Shown piece after piece: positions 9,101 to 18,558 of a stretch of 64,000 nt of DNA. The stretch's first letter is position 1, and each line of letters starts with the position of its first letter. The DNA comes from Polychytrium aggregatum (lineage: Eukaryota > Chytridiomycota > Chytridiomycetes > Polychytriales): assembly GCF_025602895.1 (NCBI RefSeq), contig NW_026516217.1, positions 806,001-870,000 of the forward strand, read 5' to 3'. A program made the position numbers and the translations under genes. The notes beneath the pieces were generated by a model that searched no databases, was not told where the DNA came from, and worked only from the letters and a program-made list of their open reading frames with translations.

Positions 9101-11839
9101 GATATTCTCATCGCTCGAGGGCTCGATTGTTTTGGCATTCACTCCATGGAATGCTGCCTTGATGTCGTCCTCGGGACGGGATGTCAGCAGCAACTTGAGC
9201 CACGGACGGGTCTTGTTCAGCTCGACGAACCGCCAGGCAAGCAGACTGAGCAGCTGGTCGCGTGGAGAGCACTCGTCGAGTGCATCCACCAGGATCATCA
9301 CCGATCCCTTGGGTCTGTATTTGCCGATGGCTTCGAGTGGATCGGCAATCACGGCCTTGAACAACTCGGGGATGGACATCTTGTCGAGACTGTCCTTGGA
9401 GTGGCCAGCATCGAGCAGCTTGCGGCCGATCGGTGCGTACCACTGGCACAGGCCGTATGCGATCGTGCTCAGCACGGCCCGCGGATCGCTCTTGCGGGTG
9501 TCGTTGTACTTGAGGAACAGCGCCGACACCAGCTGGTTCTTGCCCCGGAGGAAGCTGGCCAGCTTGGCTGCGGCAACAGACTTGCCCACACCAGCAACGG
9601 CATTCACCCACAGGACAGTGTCTTTGGTGTCTTCGTTGACCCAGTGAGTGACTTGGTCGAACAGCCACTGGCGGGTACCCTCGACATACAGATCCTCAAG
9701 GTCGTGCTGGTCCTGGGTCGAGTCGACGGGATCGAGGAGGGATCGCAGGAGCGAGTCTTGTTCGGCGGTGAGGACGACACTGCCGCCTTGTGTGTACACG
9801 TCGCCCTCCTTGGCGGCAGTGGAAGTCTTTGTTATGAGCTCGTGAATATTGGGCACTAGTCTGTCGAATATCAAGAGTGTGAGATTGTATCGATAACATG
9901 ATATACAACAGTGATACGCTTACCTCCGCAGTGCGTTTCCGTCCGAGGCATCAAGAGCCTGTAGCTTCATCAGCTCGGCAAAAGTTTCACGGATCGACAT
10001 TGGCTTCCCATCGAACAACGGGCTCTTCTCGTGGATCGGAGGGTAGTCAGGGAGCTCTTTGATGGGCGGGAAGTACTTCTTCTGGAATGTCTCGCCATCG
10101 ATCTCTTTTGAATACCACATGAAAATTGGCTGGATGGTAACGGGGTTGCCACTCTTCTCGCCATCCTTCATTCTCTTGAGAGCGTGCTGGATCTATAGAC
10201 ACAATGGATGTGAGACTGCGAGTTTGAGGGTAAAGAGGGAGAAGTGAAGATACGTACCTCGAGAAATTGATTGTCTTTCTCATTGTGCGCGTTGTAGGTT
10301 TGATCGAGTCCAGCCTCGGAGAGAACTAGGACAATCACGTCCGATTGGTAGAGACCATTGATGAAACCTTGTTCCCAGGGCATGCCGTCACAGAGACAGA
10401 GACTGTCGAGATAGGGATGAAGTGCCATTTGGCCTCGCGGAGTGACAGCGAGGGTTCCATGCAGGGCAGTCGCATTGCTGGCGTCACTACGGACTCGGTA
10501 ACTGTGGGGGCACATGTTAGCTGGGTGAAATGACGTGGTTGCGAACGAATCGCCGCTTACCTGATGAAGACGTCGTGCTTCACATAGTGTGTTTTGCACT
10601 TCCAATTCTGGGTCGGTTCTGCCGGAGTGTACTCGCTTGGATCCAGGAGACGTTTGGGCGGAACAATAGTGGGTTTGGAAGGTTTTGGTGGCTCCTTTGG
10701 TTTATCGAGTCTGGGTGAACCATGCTTTTGTTGTGCAATTTTGAGTTTCATGATGGCACCATCATTCAGGCCGACCTTGGCAATCTGGATATCATCGAGA
10801 GCAAGGAGCTGTGGAGTGCAAGGGTCAGTAACGCACTTGGTTGATTCTATGGATGGTAAAGGATACCTACCACATCGACGGTGTCGTAATCGCGTTCCTC
10901 AAAACGGCCTTTGAATTTAGTGAGTCCGTTGTCCTCAAGGAATTTATGGAACGTATTCGAAGTATTGCGTAGTGGCTCCTCGTCTGAGGCGGTTGCTTCG
11001 ATAGGCTCTGTCTGAATGATATCGTTGACACTGGTTTGGTAATCTGGTGGTGGAGATGTCAGAATGTTGTCCAGGGGCGTTTCATCACCCTCCACTTTGA
11101 TATCCGATTTGGGTTGGGGAGTGGCTTCTTTGTCTTCAGTAACATTTGTTTGCTGGATAGTGGAAGTGGATGCTGGTGCCGGATTGGAACTGGAGGGGGA
11201 GGCAAGAGCTTGACGATGCCTTTCCTGCGCATTCTTGAGGGTTTTGATATGACCAATCTTCAAGCCAATATCCTTCATCTCTTTGCCATCTAAGGTGAGG
11301 AGCTATGGTGCACACGTTAGCAATGCGGGTCAAAGTACCGAGGATTGGAGCCGAGATCAAGCTTACTAATTCGATAGAATTCAATCCGTTTTCGATGAAG
11401 CAATCTCTTTGCTCATTGAGGCCATATTTCTTAAGGAATTCATCAAATTCTTTAGACTCCTCTGTCACTTCAGTTTCTTCGTCTTCATTAGAGGTCCTAA
11501 CGGTTTTGGATTGAATGTCGCCGGGTTCCTTGGTGTTAACTTGGTGGTTGTCATCTTTGGATCGAATGAGCGAGAGTCAGATCACATGACAAACCAATCC
11601 AATTCGAACCACACTGGATCCGTGGCTCGATCCAAGATCACTCCGATGACGGGGGTTCGATTCCCGACATCGCCATTTTACCGAGAAGTCGTCCTGGTTT
11701 ATCTCCAATCCACGACCATTATTGTTCAGAATCGATTCAGCAATCAACGACACTGACCTGGTGCTTGTTTCTTCTGGTGCAGCCACCAGAGGGACAGCAG
11801 TCCAACGAGGGCTGATATGACGATGATCCTTTGGAGCAT
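6199..11839 (-). CDS. NLR1: membrane-anchor/SAM-SAM-TIR-NACHT-WD40 receptor
   Basis: Eight exons (11758-11839, 11367-11554, 10871-11302, 10561-10808, 10258-10501, 9924-10192, 6371-9860, 6199-6309) join in phase to 1687 aa. Residues 1-27 are a membrane anchor (MLQRIIVISALVGLLSLWWL). Two SAM domains lie at about 63-121 and 206-264. TIR starts near 309 with DVFISYR, then LDSLCLCDGMPWEQGF. Glu398 in KDNQFLEIQHAL matches the SARM1 NADase glutamate. NACHT has Walker A NAVAGVGKS (574-582) and Walker B MILVDALDE (about 676-684). Eleven 42-residue WD40 repeats run about 1122-1570, the last degenerate. By family knowledge, WD40 ligand binding would drive NACHT oligomerisation and TIR NAD cleavage, giving cell death; this is inference. 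The protein ends early at TAA, losing a tail kept in NLR2. A TATAAA lies 54 nt before the ATG. Confidence 0.88.
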
Positions 11840-11893
11840 CGTGGATGAGATCAGGGCGATGGGGGAAATGGAGCGCGGGGGTTGGGTGGATGC

Positions 11894-11899
11894 TTTATA
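11894..11899 (-). promoter_or_regulatory. TATA box of NLR1
   Basis: TATAAA on the minus strand lies 54 nt upstream of the NLR1 start codon. The rest of 11840-12187 is GC-rich promoter DNA without other recognisable elements. Confidence 0.6.
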
Positions 11900-12187
11900 C
11901 TCCCCATCCCCGGGTGGATTGGGGACCCGAGCCCCCAAACTCGGCCAGAGTCGCGCGATGCGAAAGGGGAAGGACGGACGCCATCGACAAAGCAAAATGT
12001 AAAACACCTCGTCAAGTCGGATACAACGGTAAATGTCTGTGGATGGCGATAAGCTATCGAGCCGCACAGCACGAACCTGCTGCGCTGACAGGCGGTGCCA
12101 CAGGCATGGCACAAGCTGCGCGCGAACCCGATTGGATAGAATGGCCGACTTGGGCTCGGAGAGGGAGCGAGGGAAGCAAAGATCCGT

Positions 12188-12652
12188 TCAAGATAAGACT
12201 TGTCTCGAAATGAGACGTGAGGAACACTCAGAGAATAACGTAGAAGGCACTTTATTTAGTCCTATTTTGAACGCTGAGGTTCGACTACACATCGCGGGGG
12301 TCAGGCTATTTACAGGCAAGCCCGGACTAGGCAGCGATGGGCAGCCAAGGGAGGGAAAAGTGGGCGATCGAGCAGGGCGGTGCTTCTCAAGCCAGAGCCG
12401 GAATCGGTTCACTTTGGTGTCCAAAATGAAGTTTGCCTGCTTGCATACCAGTCGCAGATTCCCGATATCTGTGAGTGGAAGGGAGAACTGGAAGCTGTCG
12501 TTGCAGCATATGATGGTGAAGATGTCGGGGACAAAGCCCCGATGAGCCGACTGGACAGGGTTGAGGTTCGCGGGGCTTGTACCCGCACCGGCTAGGGCGA
12601 GGGCTCGGCGGGTCTGCGAGCGGGTCACTCGGCGCTCAGGAGGGCTCGCCAT
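12188..12652 (-). CDS. F-box-like hypothetical protein
   Basis: A single-exon frame of 154 aa starts MASPPERRVTRSQTRRALA and includes FVPDIFTIICC followed by LPLTDIGNLRLVCKQANFIL. The spacing of hydrophobics and the LRLVCK motif resemble an F-box helix bundle, though the usual LP-x-E start is missing. The C-terminal part is low in hydrophobics and may be non-coding. It lies upstream of NLR1 in the same orientation, about 240 bp past the end of the LINE-split gene. F-box proteins recruit substrates to SCF ubiquitin ligases; that role is not shown here. It could also be a decayed fragment of a longer gene. Confidence 0.4.
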   Translation of the reverse strand: MASPPERRVTRSQTRRALALAGAGTSPANLNPVQSAHRGFVPDIFTIICCNDSFQFSLPLTDIGNLRLVCKQANFILDTKVNRFRLWLEKHRPARSPTFPSLGCPSLPSPGLPVNSLTPAMCSRTSAFKIGLNKVPSTLFSECSSRLISRQVLS

Positions 12653-12889
12653 ATTGGCTGGATGGGAGATGGGAGATTGTCGCTGGAGCTGGGGAGGTAG
12701 GGGGAATCCGCATCCAACCCGAGACGAAGATCACCGAGCCTGTCCGAACCGCGGATCGAATCGGATCCAGCCGGTTCACGTGGTTGCCGGCAAGGATTCG
12801 ACCTGTCACTCGTCCTACAAGGACCGCCAAACACAAAGACTCCATGTCCCATCACCCAGAGTACATGTACACGGATCAAAGCAGTGTCT

Positions 12890-13207
12890 TTATTCAATGA
12901 ACACATCCTCAGAGTCAGAAGTCAAGTCAAAGATCGCACCATTGAGCTCGGAGGGAATGGAAACAGAATCATCCAGCACAAAAACATCACCATCATCGTC
13001 AATGTCCATCGATTCACTGCAGAAATCCGCCAATTCATCATCCGACATGGAGTATTCGTCTTTTTCAAATTCGGCCTCGTAAAAGTCGTTCGCCCGGTAC
13101 CATTTGTACAAACGTCGGCTCTCCCTGCCACTCAGAGGCTTGAAATCCGGGTGATCCCTGAAGCACTTGACGTTGTGGGCGATGAGGTCGACGATGGCTT
13201 GGGGAAT
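12890..13207 (-). pseudogene. 3' part of a small gene split by the LINE
   Basis: From the joint at 13207 the frame reads IPQAIVDLIAHNVKC, then LYKWYRANDFYEAEFEKDEY and an acidic tail ending SEDVFIE at 12890. The first bases are the 7-bp duplication ATTCCCC (minus strand). With the LINE and one copy of the duplication removed, this part continues in frame from the 5' part at 18552-18747 as a 168-codon frame (507 bp including the stop). No domain is recognised. The Asp/Glu-rich C-terminus is the most distinctive feature. Confidence 0.55.
13201..13207. repeat. LINE target-site duplication, left copy
   Basis: GGGGAAT directly borders the A-rich 3' end of the LINE and is repeated at 18552-18558. 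Confidence 0.85.
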
Positions 13208-13227
13208 TTTTTTTTTCTTTCTTTATT

Positions 13228-13249
13228 GTGCGCCGCCGTGGCGGCGCAC
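13228..13249 (-). promoter_or_regulatory. LINE 3'-terminal stem-loop
   Basis: GTGCGCCGCC and GGCGGCGCAC form a perfect 10-bp palindrome with only AC between (about 9 pairs and a 4-nt loop in practice). It lies immediately before AATAAAG and the A-tail. In stem-loop-type LINEs such a 3' structure is what the reverse transcriptase recognises for target-primed copying; applying that here is inference. Confidence 0.75.
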
Positions 13250-13307
13250 TAGCCATCAGGACCCCGTGGTCCCCGGCATCTCGCTCTTCATGGAGTACAT
13301 CGAGTGT

Positions 13308-16300
13308 TTAAATGTCCCACTCAGGAATGTCGCCGGGCCTGGCTTGCCATCCAGCGAGTCTCCACATCAGGGTATGGAATATCTGTTCCAGATCAGTCCA
13401 CAGACCGTTGAAGGCCTGTCCCACGATGGGTTCTTCGTTTTCCAGCTTGCCAACCTCTCCCAGCATATCCAGCAATTTATCAATAGGCCCGACACCTTCG
13501 GTCTCGGGCTCGGTCCATCCAGTGAAAATATCCTTATAGCCCTGTACCAGGGCGTCCAAGGCGTCTTCCTCATCCACACACGTCTGTGCGTGGGATCTGC
13601 TCAGTTCGATTCGGCCTTCGCCGTTGCGTTTGCACTTTTTGCAGAGGCGGTACTTGCCGTGTGGGTGCCCGGAGAAGGCACCCAGTCTCCACCACACCAT
13701 TACTACGTGTAGTCTTCGTGGGATGCTTGGTCCAAGTTGGGTCCAGACTCCCGACATCTTTGTTCTTGGTGTGCACGCAGCCGTCAGCTGCTGTCCTCGC
13801 TTGAACGATGTGTGGGCATCGTGGGTCAGCATGAGTGTTTTGACCGACAGAATCTGTGTGCGATCCGTGGTCGAGTCGTCGTCCTTGGCAAAGGCCATGG
13901 ACATCGAGAACGTGGCGTTCTTCTCCTTGCGGGTGCAGGTCAGGTTCCATTGGATGCTTTCGTAGAAGGGCTTGCCAAGGTATGGCTGGTCCTTCATCGC
14001 CGTGGATCGGATAAAGCGGGTGATGAGGGCGATCATCTTGTCGTCGTGTGTGGCGACGTCTTCCCATCGTGCTCGGCATTGGATGCCGAGGACCTTTGCT
14101 CTTGTCGCCATCGTGGGTAATCCGCAATTGAGGTGCAGTGCTCCGTGTGAAGTCGTGCGAGCGGTGCGGAACAGTAAGTTCAGGCAGAGGGTTTGTGTCC
14201 GGTGGAGCCGCTTCTGTTCGTTCTTTGGGATGGCGTCGAGGGCGAGGCCGTATTCCATCATCGGCCGCAGGAACGTGCGGTATGCAATCGTTAGGGTCTT
14301 AGCCGTGAGGTTCCCAAGGGTCAGGCCCATCTTGGCCATGTTGGATGCTGCTTCTCTTGTCCTGGTCACCATTCGGTCGACTTGTTTGTCGATGCGGAAT
14401 CCATTGACGTCGATCATGGCGCCGAGGTACTTGAAGATCTTGGTCTCAGGGAGGTTTTGGCCATAGAGGCGCAAACCCGTTTGTTTGTCGGTGCAGTGGT
14501 CTGAGAAGATGACCTCGCACTTTGGGGGTGAGAACCTGTATCGGTTTCTCCGGCTGTGGGCCTCGCACAGATTGAGGAGTGGTTGTGCTTGTCCAGGTTT
14601 GCAGATCAGGACACCGTCATCGGCGAACCACAGTGAGTTCACTTTGATGGTGGCCCCGTTGCGTCCCTGGAGGGGAGTGCCTCCCATATCTCGGAGACGT
14701 CTTGGTAGATCGTCGATGAAGGCGCTGAACATGAGTGGGCTCAGCACCGATCCTTGGATCAGTCCTTTCTGGAGCCATACTGGCTTGGATCTTCTGCCCT
14801 TGCTGACCATTTGGATGGATACCCGGTCAAACATGGCTTTGAGGAAGCCGAGGGCGATGCCGTTCATTCTTCGCTGCTTGAGCTTGGTCCAGAGTCTCTC
14901 GCGCCATACTGTGTCATAGGCGGCTTTGATGTCGAGGAAGATCAGAGAGTACTCCTCACCGTTCATCTTGTGGTGCTTGATCAGGGTGTCCAGGGCGACG
15001 ATCTGGTCAAGGGCTCCTCGTCTGGCTCGAAATCCACCTTGGGCGACGTCCATGTCTCCTGCCTGTTCTGCCAGGAAGGGAAGCATGATCCTTTCCACGA
15101 TCTTCCTGCAGGTCTGAGTGAGACCGATCGGGCGATACATGGCCGGGTCCAGGGTCGATCTCTTCTGTTTGTACACTGGGTGGATCAGCACGCTGTTCCA
15201 TTCGCTTGGCACCACACTGGCCTTGAGCGCCGCCATGATGATCAGGCGGAGCCACTCGGCTATCACTGGTGCGACTGGTATGAGCATTTCGCTCTTGATC
15301 TTGTCGGATCCCGTTGCCTTGCGGCGTGGTGCCTTCTCGATGGTCACTTGGATGTGCTCCAGCGATACTTCTGGGAGCCGCTTGTCGGGCGGCAGGAGGG
15401 TCGCCTCCGTGCTCAGGGGTGGCGGGGTTATACTTCTGTCGTACTCTGTCCCGCTGTCCTGCGAGGCAGAGGATACCTTGCCAAAGTGCACCACGAGTTT
15501 CTCGAGAGTCGGATCCGAGTTGTCAAAGAGATGAGATCCTTCCCTCTCCTTCCTCGTGCGCATCGCTCCGATGGTCTTGGTCATCTCGGAGCACTTCTGG
15601 GTGTCCATGGTGGCCATGGATTCCTTCCATGACCGTATGCCGTTCTTGCGCTTGAGCTGGGTGATGGCCTTTCTCGTGGACCGAAGCTGACGACGCAGGT
15701 CGTCCAGCTCTTCCGTGTCGTACTCGGGGGTCTGGGCGAGCATTCTGCTCAGGCATCGCCGTTCTCGTTCCAGGCGTCGAATTTCGGGCCCCTGTGTGCC
15801 CTCGATCCGACCAGGGCTGATGCTGGCGCTTCCGATGGTCTCGCTGGCGATCAGGTCGATCGTGGTCTTGAAGATGCTCCACGCGTCGTCCATGGACTTC
15901 TGGGCTGCGGCTTCGCTGATGGCAATCTGGCTGCCCTGTTGAATGGGCGTGAGAGCCTGTTCCATCAGCTCGGTGCATCCGAGTTTGGCGGCGTTGAATG
16001 CGCGTATGTACTTTCCCTTGACTTTGGGGTATCGAATCATGCCGATCCGCCATCTCCAACAGTCCGTTTTGGTATATCGCTCGGGTTCAATGTTGATCTT
16101 GGTCCAGATCGGTTTGTGGTCTGATTCACCGTATCCTCGCTTCGAGTCCACCTGGAGGACGGGCGGGGGTCGGGCCAGGTTCCTGGATACCAGGATGTAG
16201 TCTATTGTGGAGACTTGGTTGCCGTTCGTCCATGTGTGCGTTGGGACGGCTATGGGGGCGACGACTCGCATGTTGGCTGTTCGTATTGTGTCTTCCATGA

Positions 16301-16814
16301 TGATAGCTGGTCTCTTCCGCCGTTTCTGCTGAGGGTTCAGCATGCTGAGGCGGGTGTTAAAGTCGCCCATGACAATGACCTGGGCGTGGGGTTTGCGACA
16401 TTGTTCCTTGATGGACTGCATCGCTCGCTTGAACTTGACTGTGTCCAGTCCCGGAGGCAGGTAGAAGCATCCGATGTATGTTCGGCTGCCGTACCTGATC
16501 CAGGTGAACAGGCCGTCCGGGTCTATCCCTTCGACGTTTAGATCGTTGGGATCGATGGTTTTGCTGTTGTATAGGATGGCGATGCCGCCACCCTTTCGGT
16601 CTGTTCGACGGTGTTCGACGACCGTCAGCTGCTTCCACGGGTTGGTCGCTCCGGGGTAGAGGAGCGTTTCCTGGGTGGCCAGGATGTCGACCTTGAGGTC
16701 TTCTATGAGGTTCTTGACAGCGGTTTGCCTCGCATGGAGGCCACGGACGTTGAAGGATGCGACGGTCAGCTCTGTCCGTAGAGCGCCGCCTCCTGTTGGG
16801 TTCTCACTTATCAT
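13308..16814 (-). CDS. LINE ORF2: APE endonuclease-reverse transcriptase
   Basis: Encodes the enzyme that nicks target DNA and reverse-transcribes the LINE RNA. The N-terminal AP-endonuclease-like domain shows SFNVRG, ATQET, MGDFNTR, STIDYIL and ESDHKPI. The reverse transcriptase shows YRPIGLTQTCRKIVE, FLDIKAAYDTVW, QGSVLSPLMFSAFIDDL and the catalytic WFADDGVLI. Near the C-terminus CKKCK and HAQTC make a CCHC knuckle. I place the start at ATG 16814, since ATGATAAGTGA overlaps the ORF1 stop and suits stop-restart translation; the frame is open further upstream, to 16874. No RNase H domain was recognised. The frame is uninterrupted at about 1168 aa from this start. Confidence 0.93.
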   Translation of the reverse strand: MISENPTGGGALRTELTVASFNVRGLHARQTAVKNLIEDLKVDILATQETLLYPGATNPWKQLTVVEHRRTDRKGGGIAILYNSKTIDPNDLNVEGIDPDGLFTWIRYGSRTYIGCFYLPPGLDTVKFKRAMQSIKEQCRKPHAQVIVMGDFNTRLSMLNPQQKRRKRPAIIMEDTIRTANMRVVAPIAVPTHTWTNGNQVSTIDYILVSRNLARPPPVLQVDSKRGYGESDHKPIWTKINIEPERYTKTDCWRWRIGMIRYPKVKGKYIRAFNAAKLGCTELMEQALTPIQQGSQIAISEAAAQKSMDDAWSIFKTTIDLIASETIGSASISPGRIEGTQGPEIRRLERERRCLSRMLAQTPEYDTEELDDLRRQLRSTRKAITQLKRKNGIRSWKESMATMDTQKCSEMTKTIGAMRTRKEREGSHLFDNSDPTLEKLVVHFGKVSSASQDSGTEYDRSITPPPLSTEATLLPPDKRLPEVSLEHIQVTIEKAPRRKATGSDKIKSEMLIPVAPVIAEWLRLIIMAALKASVVPSEWNSVLIHPVYKQKRSTLDPAMYRPIGLTQTCRKIVERIMLPFLAEQAGDMDVAQGGFRARRGALDQIVALDTLIKHHKMNGEEYSLIFLDIKAAYDTVWRERLWTKLKQRRMNGIALGFLKAMFDRVSIQMVSKGRRSKPVWLQKGLIQGSVLSPLMFSAFIDDLPRRLRDMGGTPLQGRNGATIKVNSLWFADDGVLICKPGQAQPLLNLCEAHSRRNRYRFSPPKCEVIFSDHCTDKQTGLRLYGQNLPETKIFKYLGAMIDVNGFRIDKQVDRMVTRTREAASNMAKMGLTLGNLTAKTLTIAYRTFLRPMMEYGLALDAIPKNEQKRLHRTQTLCLNLLFRTARTTSHGALHLNCGLPTMATRAKVLGIQCRARWEDVATHDDKMIALITRFIRSTAMKDQPYLGKPFYESIQWNLTCTRKEKNATFSMSMAFAKDDDSTTDRTQILSVKTLMLTHDAHTSFKRGQQLTAACTPRTKMSGVWTQLGPSIPRRLHVVMVWWRLGAFSGHPHGKYRLCKKCKRNGEGRIELSRSHAQTCVDEEDALDALVQGYKDIFTGWTEPETEGVGPIDKLLDMLGEVGKLENEEPIVGQAFNGLWTDLEQIFHTLMWRLAGWQARPGDIPEWDI

Positions 16815-18426
16815 TGGGGGTGATGGTTTCTGCGTCGCTGACGTCACCATTCTCGTTGTTTTCGTCTGCACCACTCAGGTCCATGAGTTCCGCGCAGTCG
16901 TTTGGGGTTTGGGGCCTATCCAGTTGGGTGGCCTCGATGCGGATGTCGCGGCGGTTGACCGTCTCTCCGTCAAGGATGGATCTGGCCAAGCGGTCAAACT
17001 CCTGGCGGTATGCCAGGGGAATCTGCATCTGGAGGCTCCTCTTGACCGTGAAGTCTTTGGTCCTCTTAACGCGGTTGAGGGACTGCAGCATGTGTGTCTT
17101 GAGCTGCTCTTTCTCATTCTCCTTAGTTTGGGACTTTTGGAGCTTCTTCTTGATGGGATCGTAGCCGGTCAGGAGACTCAGCTTCTTTCCCTTGTCGGTG
17201 GGGAGGTTGAGGATTTTGGAGAGGATCTCCTCCTTCTTTGCCGCGTCACGGATCAGGATCTCGATGACGTTATTCTCCGGGAACGAGATATCGGCGATCT
17301 CGCGGCTGGGGATGCCGATGCTCTGGAACGTCTTTCTGACGAGTCCGTAGGGGAGTCGCTGGATCCCTTTGACGTAGACCCACTCCATTCGGTTCACCTT
17401 CTCGCGGAGGGGCTCGTTGGTGATGCTGCTGTTGTTGATGTGGCCCGAGATCCAGGCCGGTCGCTTGGTGGCGCTGGGGACGATCTTCAACTCTATGTTG
17501 GGGACTCGTCCGGTGGTGAGGATACGGCCACACTCGGCCATCTTCTCGTTTCCAGAGAGGCTCTGGACGTGCTCTGTGGCCTTGGCGATGTTGGCCTTGA
17601 GAGCCTCGCTGTAGCTCATCATGGGCGGTTTGGACGCCGAGTCCTTCTTCTGGGTAGCCCTTTGGGGGGCTTTTTGTGCCTGTTCGGCTTTGATCTTCTC
17701 GATGACGTCTTCAACCGATTTGAGGGTGTCTTGGATGATCTCGATAGCGCCGGTAGACAGCTTGGCTTTGTCGGCGCTCTTGGCGAGCTTGGTTTGGAGG
17801 GCCTTGAGGGTTTCAAGGGCCGACAGATCTTCGTCGTCGCTTTCGCCGCAGCTGTCGCTCATGCTGCTGGTAAGGTCAATCTCGGGAGCGCCTGGTGTCA
17901 AGTCAGGCTTGATCCGTGCATAGGCAGCGGCGCATTTTCTGTTGAACCCCTCGATGATGGCTTGATCTGTGCTGTGGAGGAGCTCTTCCGCCCTGGCGGC
18001 GGTGCCTCTGGACATAGCGGCCCAGGCGTGGAAGCAGGTCATCTTGAAGTGTCCGTACTTCTCTTCGCATCCTCTGCTGCAGATGCGGTGGCCTTTCTCG
18101 TCGATTGTTGACGGTGCACCGCAGTACACGCACTCGGGGGTGACGAGGAGGTGTCGGGTGGCCCAGAAGAAGAGCTCTGCAGGGACTTGTTCGAGGGGGA
18201 TCTGCTCGAGCACCTCTCTCTGTTCTTCTTCATTTCTGCTTGTCCAAAGAGCAGCAGCGATGGTTCCTATGTCGATCTGGCCTTGGGGAGGGGGGGTGGA
18301 GGGGAGGGGGGCTGGAGGGGGAGAGGGAGATTGGGGGGGCCGGAACTTGACAGAGGTGTTCGCTATGCGTCCTCGTTTGAGCTGGATTACAGTTGGCTTG
18401 GCATTCTTGGAGGTCCTGCCCGCCAT
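16804..18426 (-). CDS. LINE ORF1: putative nucleic-acid-binding protein
   Basis: A 540-aa frame beginning MAGRTSKNAKPTVIQLKRG, with a Pro-rich stretch and then a Cys/His cluster (CVYCG, ICSRGCEEKYGHFKMTC, about residues 98-130) that could bind zinc. The central part is Lys/Glu-rich and probably helical. A C-terminal half with ISFPENNVIEILI could be an RRM- or transposase-22-like fold, which I cannot confirm. It precedes ORF2 in a different frame and its stop TGA lies inside ATGATAAGTGA. ORF1 proteins coat the LINE RNA and escort it to the target. Confidence 0.88.
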   Translation of the reverse strand: MAGRTSKNAKPTVIQLKRGRIANTSVKFRPPQSPSPPPAPLPSTPPPQGQIDIGTIAAALWTSRNEEEQREVLEQIPLEQVPAELFFWATRHLLVTPECVYCGAPSTIDEKGHRICSRGCEEKYGHFKMTCFHAWAAMSRGTAARAEELLHSTDQAIIEGFNRKCAAAYARIKPDLTPGAPEIDLTSSMSDSCGESDDEDLSALETLKALQTKLAKSADKAKLSTGAIEIIQDTLKSVEDVIEKIKAEQAQKAPQRATQKKDSASKPPMMSYSEALKANIAKATEHVQSLSGNEKMAECGRILTTGRVPNIELKIVPSATKRPAWISGHINNSSITNEPLREKVNRMEWVYVKGIQRLPYGLVRKTFQSIGIPSREIADISFPENNVIEILIRDAAKKEEILSKILNLPTDKGKKLSLLTGYDPIKKKLQKSQTKENEKEQLKTHMLQSLNRVKRTKDFTVKRSLQMQIPLAYRQEFDRLARSILDGETVNRRDIRIEATQLDRPQTPNDCAELMDLSGADENNENGDVSDAETITPNDK

Positions 18427-18551
18427 CTCTGGCTTTGAGCTTAGCGGTGTGGTTTATCTGTTGGTGTGTGTATTCTCTCTCGCTCAGAATCCCGCAAAAT
18501 CGAGATCAGGTGAGAGTCCTGTGGAGTGGGATGCAATCATCGACGGGAAGC

Positions 18552-18558
18552 GGGGAAT
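18552..18558. repeat. LINE target-site duplication, right copy
   Basis: GGGGAAT, matching 13201-13207, borders the 5' end of the LINE. Confidence 0.85.

Larger units (their letters stand above)
13208..18551 (-). mobile_element. Intact non-LTR retrotransposon (LINE) with two ORFs
   Basis: A 5.34-kb element. Read on the minus strand it has a 125-nt 5' leader, ORF1, ORF2, a short 3' leader ending in a stem-loop, and an A-rich tail (AATAAAGAAAG then A9). It is flanked by GGGGAAT direct repeats at 13201-13207 and 18552-18558, a 7-bp target duplication. Both ORFs are open and all endonuclease and RT motifs are present, so the insertion is probably recent. It sits in the same orientation as the gene it splits, in the spacer between NLR1 and NLR2. 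Confidence 0.95.

Noticed and set aside
11654-11680. tRNA-like T-arm with perfect B box GGTTCGATTCC
   Set aside because: It lies in intron 1 of NLR1. A T-stem is possible but no matching 5' acceptor strand, D-arm or anticodon arm was found upstream, so it is at most a tRNA or SINE fragment.
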